A stretch of DNA of 35,582 nt from CAZEQK01 sp964514395 (GTDB lineage Bacteria; Bacillota; Bacilli; Tepidibacillales; Tepidibacillaceae), in the NCBI GenBank assembly GCA_964514395.1, contig CAZEQK010000038.1, positions 1-35,582 of the forward strand. Direction: 5' to 3'. The notes beneath the pieces are model-generated. The model saw only the letters and a list, made by a program, of their open reading frames with translations. It did no database searches and had not been told where the DNA came from. Below are positions 33,686 to 35,582 of this stretch, piece after piece. A program made the position numbers and the translations under genes. Positions within the stretch are counted from its first letter, which is position 1. Each line of letters opens with the position of its first letter.

Positions 33686-34360
33686 TGGATTTATCTGCTG
33701 AGAATCATATACGTGTACAAGCAGTAATTCAAAAATGGGTAGATTCCTCTATTAGTAAAACTGCTAATGCATACACATGTTCTTTCTACTAAAGTAAAGC
33801 AAGAGGATAATAAGGTAGCAGAGGGTCAGCCAAAAGCAAAAGTGGAAAAGGAATATTGTCGTAGACCTAAAATATTGACTGGTGCTACTTATAAAATGAA
33901 GACTCCTTTAGGAAAAGCTTATATAACTGTAAATGATGTCGATGGTAAACCTTTTGAAGTAATCGTTAACGTAGGTAAAGCAGGAAGTGATGTTTTTGCA
34001 ATGTCAGAAGCCTTAGGAAGGGTATCAACTCTATTCCTCCGCTTCGGAGAAATACCTGATGGTAATAAAGCGCGCTTGCTAATTAAGCATTCAGGAGCAG
34101 TAGGCTTTGACCCTAACCGAGTTGAATCTATAGCTGATGCTGTAGCTAAAGCATTAGGAATGCATATGGATGGAGAAGACCCTAATAATTCGATTGCAGC
34201 AACCACAGAACCAGTATTAAACAGACATAATGAGCATGAGGGTATTGATGCTGAATACCATAATCAAAATAGCAATAATAATGATGCTTTTATTTTAAAT
34301 GACGATGTACCTGATGGCTTAGATCTATGTCCAACATGCGGATCAGCTTCACTCGTAAAC
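33685..34360 (+). pseudogene. Remnant of a second nrdJ (3' part), deleted and frameshifted
   Basis: The frame from 33685 reads DLSAENHIRVQAVIQKWVDS and on to ISKTANA, as in intact NrdJ residues ~572-600, and then stops at 33792 after unrelated codons. Homology resumes in another frame with VLST near 33780 and continues through KVEKEYCRRPK, the TSCPD-type domain and DLCPTCGSASLVN, ending at 34360. About 35 residues of the intact protein are missing at the shift, SGAVGF lacks the preceding KGIGG, and the second zinc CxxC is lost. The DNA is clearly diverged from the intact copy, so this is an old duplicate or a copy from another lineage. Confidence 0.85.
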
Positions 34361-34986
34361 GACATGGCTAAAGTTACAAAAAGAAGAGTTAGAAAGTATA
34401 GGAAGAACATTAGCTGAAGTAATGGTACGGGTTGACACACAAGATGAAAACATTATTAACAGATTAGAAAGTAAAGAATACTTATCAATAATTAAGAAAT
34501 CTTTTAGAGATTGGTCGGCAACAGATAGTGATAAGAAAAGGATATTATTAAGAAATCTATTAGCCAATTCTGCTTATACTAATATAACAAGTGATGACGT
34601 AATAAAATTATTTATTGAATGGATAGATAAATATAGTGAAGCTCATTTTAATGTTATAAGTATTATATATAGAAATAAGGGATTTACAAGATATCAAATA
34701 TGGAATGAACTTCATGGAGGAAGAGTAAGAGAAGATTCAGCTGATGCTGATTTATTCAAATTAATAATACAAGATTTAAGTACGGGACATATAATACGAC
34801 AGTTCAGACCAACTGATGCCCATGGAAACTTTATTAAACAATACTAACAGAAAAAAACCAGTACAAAATCCTTATATGAAATCAGCTTTTGATAACGAAA
34901 AGCAATATGTATTAACAGAATTAGGAAATCAATTTGTTCATTATACTATGAATGAAATAGTACTTAAAATAGAGTCAAAAGAATAG
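34359..34986 (+). pseudogene. 5'-truncated, frameshifted gene of unknown family
   Basis: The open frame starts without a start codon at the end of the nrdJ remnant (LQKEELESIGRTLAEVMVRV) and runs to a stop at 34847 after DAHGNFIKQY. Coding character continues in another frame (NRKKPVQNPYMKSAFDN, then QYVLTELGNQFVHYTMNEIV) to a TAG at 34986, which indicates one frameshift near 34840. An apparent ATG at 34422 would give a 141-residue product but has no Shine-Dalgarno. The C-terminal part (FTRYQIWNELHGGRVRED and IIRQFRPTDAHGNFIKQ) looks like a small winged-helix-type or adaptor domain; I do not recognise the family. Confidence 0.7.
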
Positions 34987-35027
34987 CTATTATAGATTTT
35001 ACAAGAAGGCACATCATCTAACAACAT

Positions 35028-35215
35028 CTCCCTGAGTTAGAGTAGCCGAGAAGTAACTCAGGGAGGTACATCTGGGCAATAGAAGTATGATCAGAGAAGT
35101 AGCATCAGCGTTAAACGAGGTGGAATTATCCGATCCGGGCAAAAGGACTATGTAAGACTCAGAAACTCCTGTAAGCTCAAGAGTGTCAGGGTACAAAACG
35201 TTTTCTAACGATATA
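35028..35215. other. Non-coding stretch with a strong 12-bp hairpin, possible mobile-element or structured-RNA debris
   Basis: CTCCCTGAGTTA (35028-35039) pairs perfectly with TAACTCAGGGAG (35054-35065) around a 14-nt loop. The following 140 nt are richer in GC than their surroundings, include further short complementary blocks (GACTC/GAGTGTC near 35155-35190) and lack a credible ORF. CAAAACGTTTTC at 35194-35205 differs by one base from the LacI operator core, probably by chance. It might be the end of an IS200/IS605-type element or group II intron debris, but I cannot place it. Confidence 0.4.
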
Positions 35216-35226
35216 TGGAGGAAAAT

Positions 35227-35551
35227 ATGAGTATAAAAATACTTTGTAGGATAAAATTACCATATATTCTAAGGCTTGAAGATATATGAAACAGTTTTAC
35301 CTAGAGATGAAGATTTTAATTTTTTAAAAATAACTTTTTTTCCAAATAACGATGAGAAAGATAACGAATTATTTAATCCTAATTATAAAGACAATGTTTC
35401 AATTTATTTAGAAATTGAGGCAATTACAACTAGATTTGACTATCAAGATTTTGAAGTAGATTCAGATATTATTTACACATCTTATAAAGTATCTGAAAAA
35501 GATCGAAAAATAATTTTTAAACTACTTAATAACTCAACTTTCGCAGACTGA
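35227..35551 (+). pseudogene. Short frameshifted ORF of unknown function
   Basis: ATGGAGG precedes an ATG at 35227 that reads MSIKILCRIKLPYILRLEDI and then stops. Coding-like sequence continues in another frame from about 35276 (LKIYETVLPRDEDFNFLKI) to a TGA at 35551, ending KIIFKLLNNSTFAD. A single-base frameshift near 35275 would join them into a ~107-residue acidic protein. Alternatively the second part is a 91-residue ORF starting at TTG 35276, with a poor ribosome binding site. No family is recognised. The remaining 31 bases hold only a short AGGCA/TGCCT hairpin. Confidence 0.45.
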
Positions 35552-35582
35552 AATAGGCAGATATGCCTTGATGTAGTTAGGT

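Noticed and set aside
33985..34206. Minus-strand ORF in the nrdJ remnant and the matching one at 31989-32306
   Set aside because: Both are antisense shadows of the same NrdJ C-terminal domain; their similarity to each other reflects the duplication, not a gene.
34422..34847. A complete 141-residue gene starting at ATG 34422
   Set aside because: No Shine-Dalgarno; the coding frame extends upstream without a start to the nrdJ junction and coding continues after the stop in another frame, so a broken gene is more likely.
35028..35215. Confident group II intron or TnpB element call
   Set aside because: No GTGCG-type 5' end, no domain V-like sequence and no reverse transcriptase or TnpB motif are visible, so only debris of uncertain origin is claimed.

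Overview
The window looks like a chromosomal segment of a low-GC Gram-positive endospore former of the order Bacillales. The evidence is gene content and order. The cluster yqhG-yqhH (SNF2 helicase) lies divergent to a glycine-riboswitch gcvT operon with a split P-protein (gcvPA/gcvPB). aroK is followed by yqzE, and there is a ykoP-ykoN-ykoQ-like set, a Gmad2 (spore-germination type) lipoprotein and a UPF0180 protein. It differs from a standard Bacillus in carrying selA and selD for selenocysteine use and a B12-dependent class II ribonucleotide reductase (nrdJ). That suggests an anaerobic or facultatively anaerobic lineage; I do not name a genus.

Layout. 1-145: two copies of a 35-bp repeat, 110 bp apart, cut by the window edge. 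202-720: lipoprotein. 767-3316 (minus): selD-selA operon. SelD is itself a selenoprotein: an in-frame TGA at 3251-3253 lies upstream of the apparent ATG at 3241, followed by SECIS-like hairpins, so a standard gene call loses the first 25 residues. 3495-4718: thiI. 4877-7451: ykoP-ykoN and a convergent membrane-anchored phosphoesterase. 7591-7665: tRNA-Gln. 7790-10718: CPA2/RCK antiporter, aroK, yqzE and a UPF0180 protein. 10763-12897: ABC-F ATPase behind a promoter, a structured leader and a strong intrinsic terminator only 44 nt before its start codon, which is an attenuation-like arrangement. 12958-16611 (minus): a secreted protein of unknown function, then yqhH-yqhG. 16811-21450: tandem glycine riboswitch and gcvT-gcvH-gcvPA-gcvPB. 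21517-28812: sugar locus with a LacI-type regulator behind two identical 16-bp operators, a binding protein, two permeases, a GH15-like hydrolase and a fructokinase. 28878-29702 (minus): D-amino-acid aminotransferase. 29900-32505: nrdJ with a NrdR-box-like element.

From about 32.5 kb the character changes. There is a 21-bp tandem repeat, a terminator, an unrecognised multi-pass membrane protein, and then gene debris: a diverged and frameshifted 3' fragment of a second nrdJ, a 5'-truncated and frameshifted unknown gene, a strong hairpin in a non-coding stretch, and another broken ORF. This looks like a site of past insertion or recombination next to nrdJ.

Functional links. selD supplies selenophosphate and selA converts Ser-tRNA(Sec) to Sec-tRNA(Sec), so selD translation depends on its own pathway. 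The gcv operon should be induced by glycine through the riboswitch. The sugar operon lacks an ATPase gene and probably uses a shared MsmX-type ATPase. selB and selC are not in the window.
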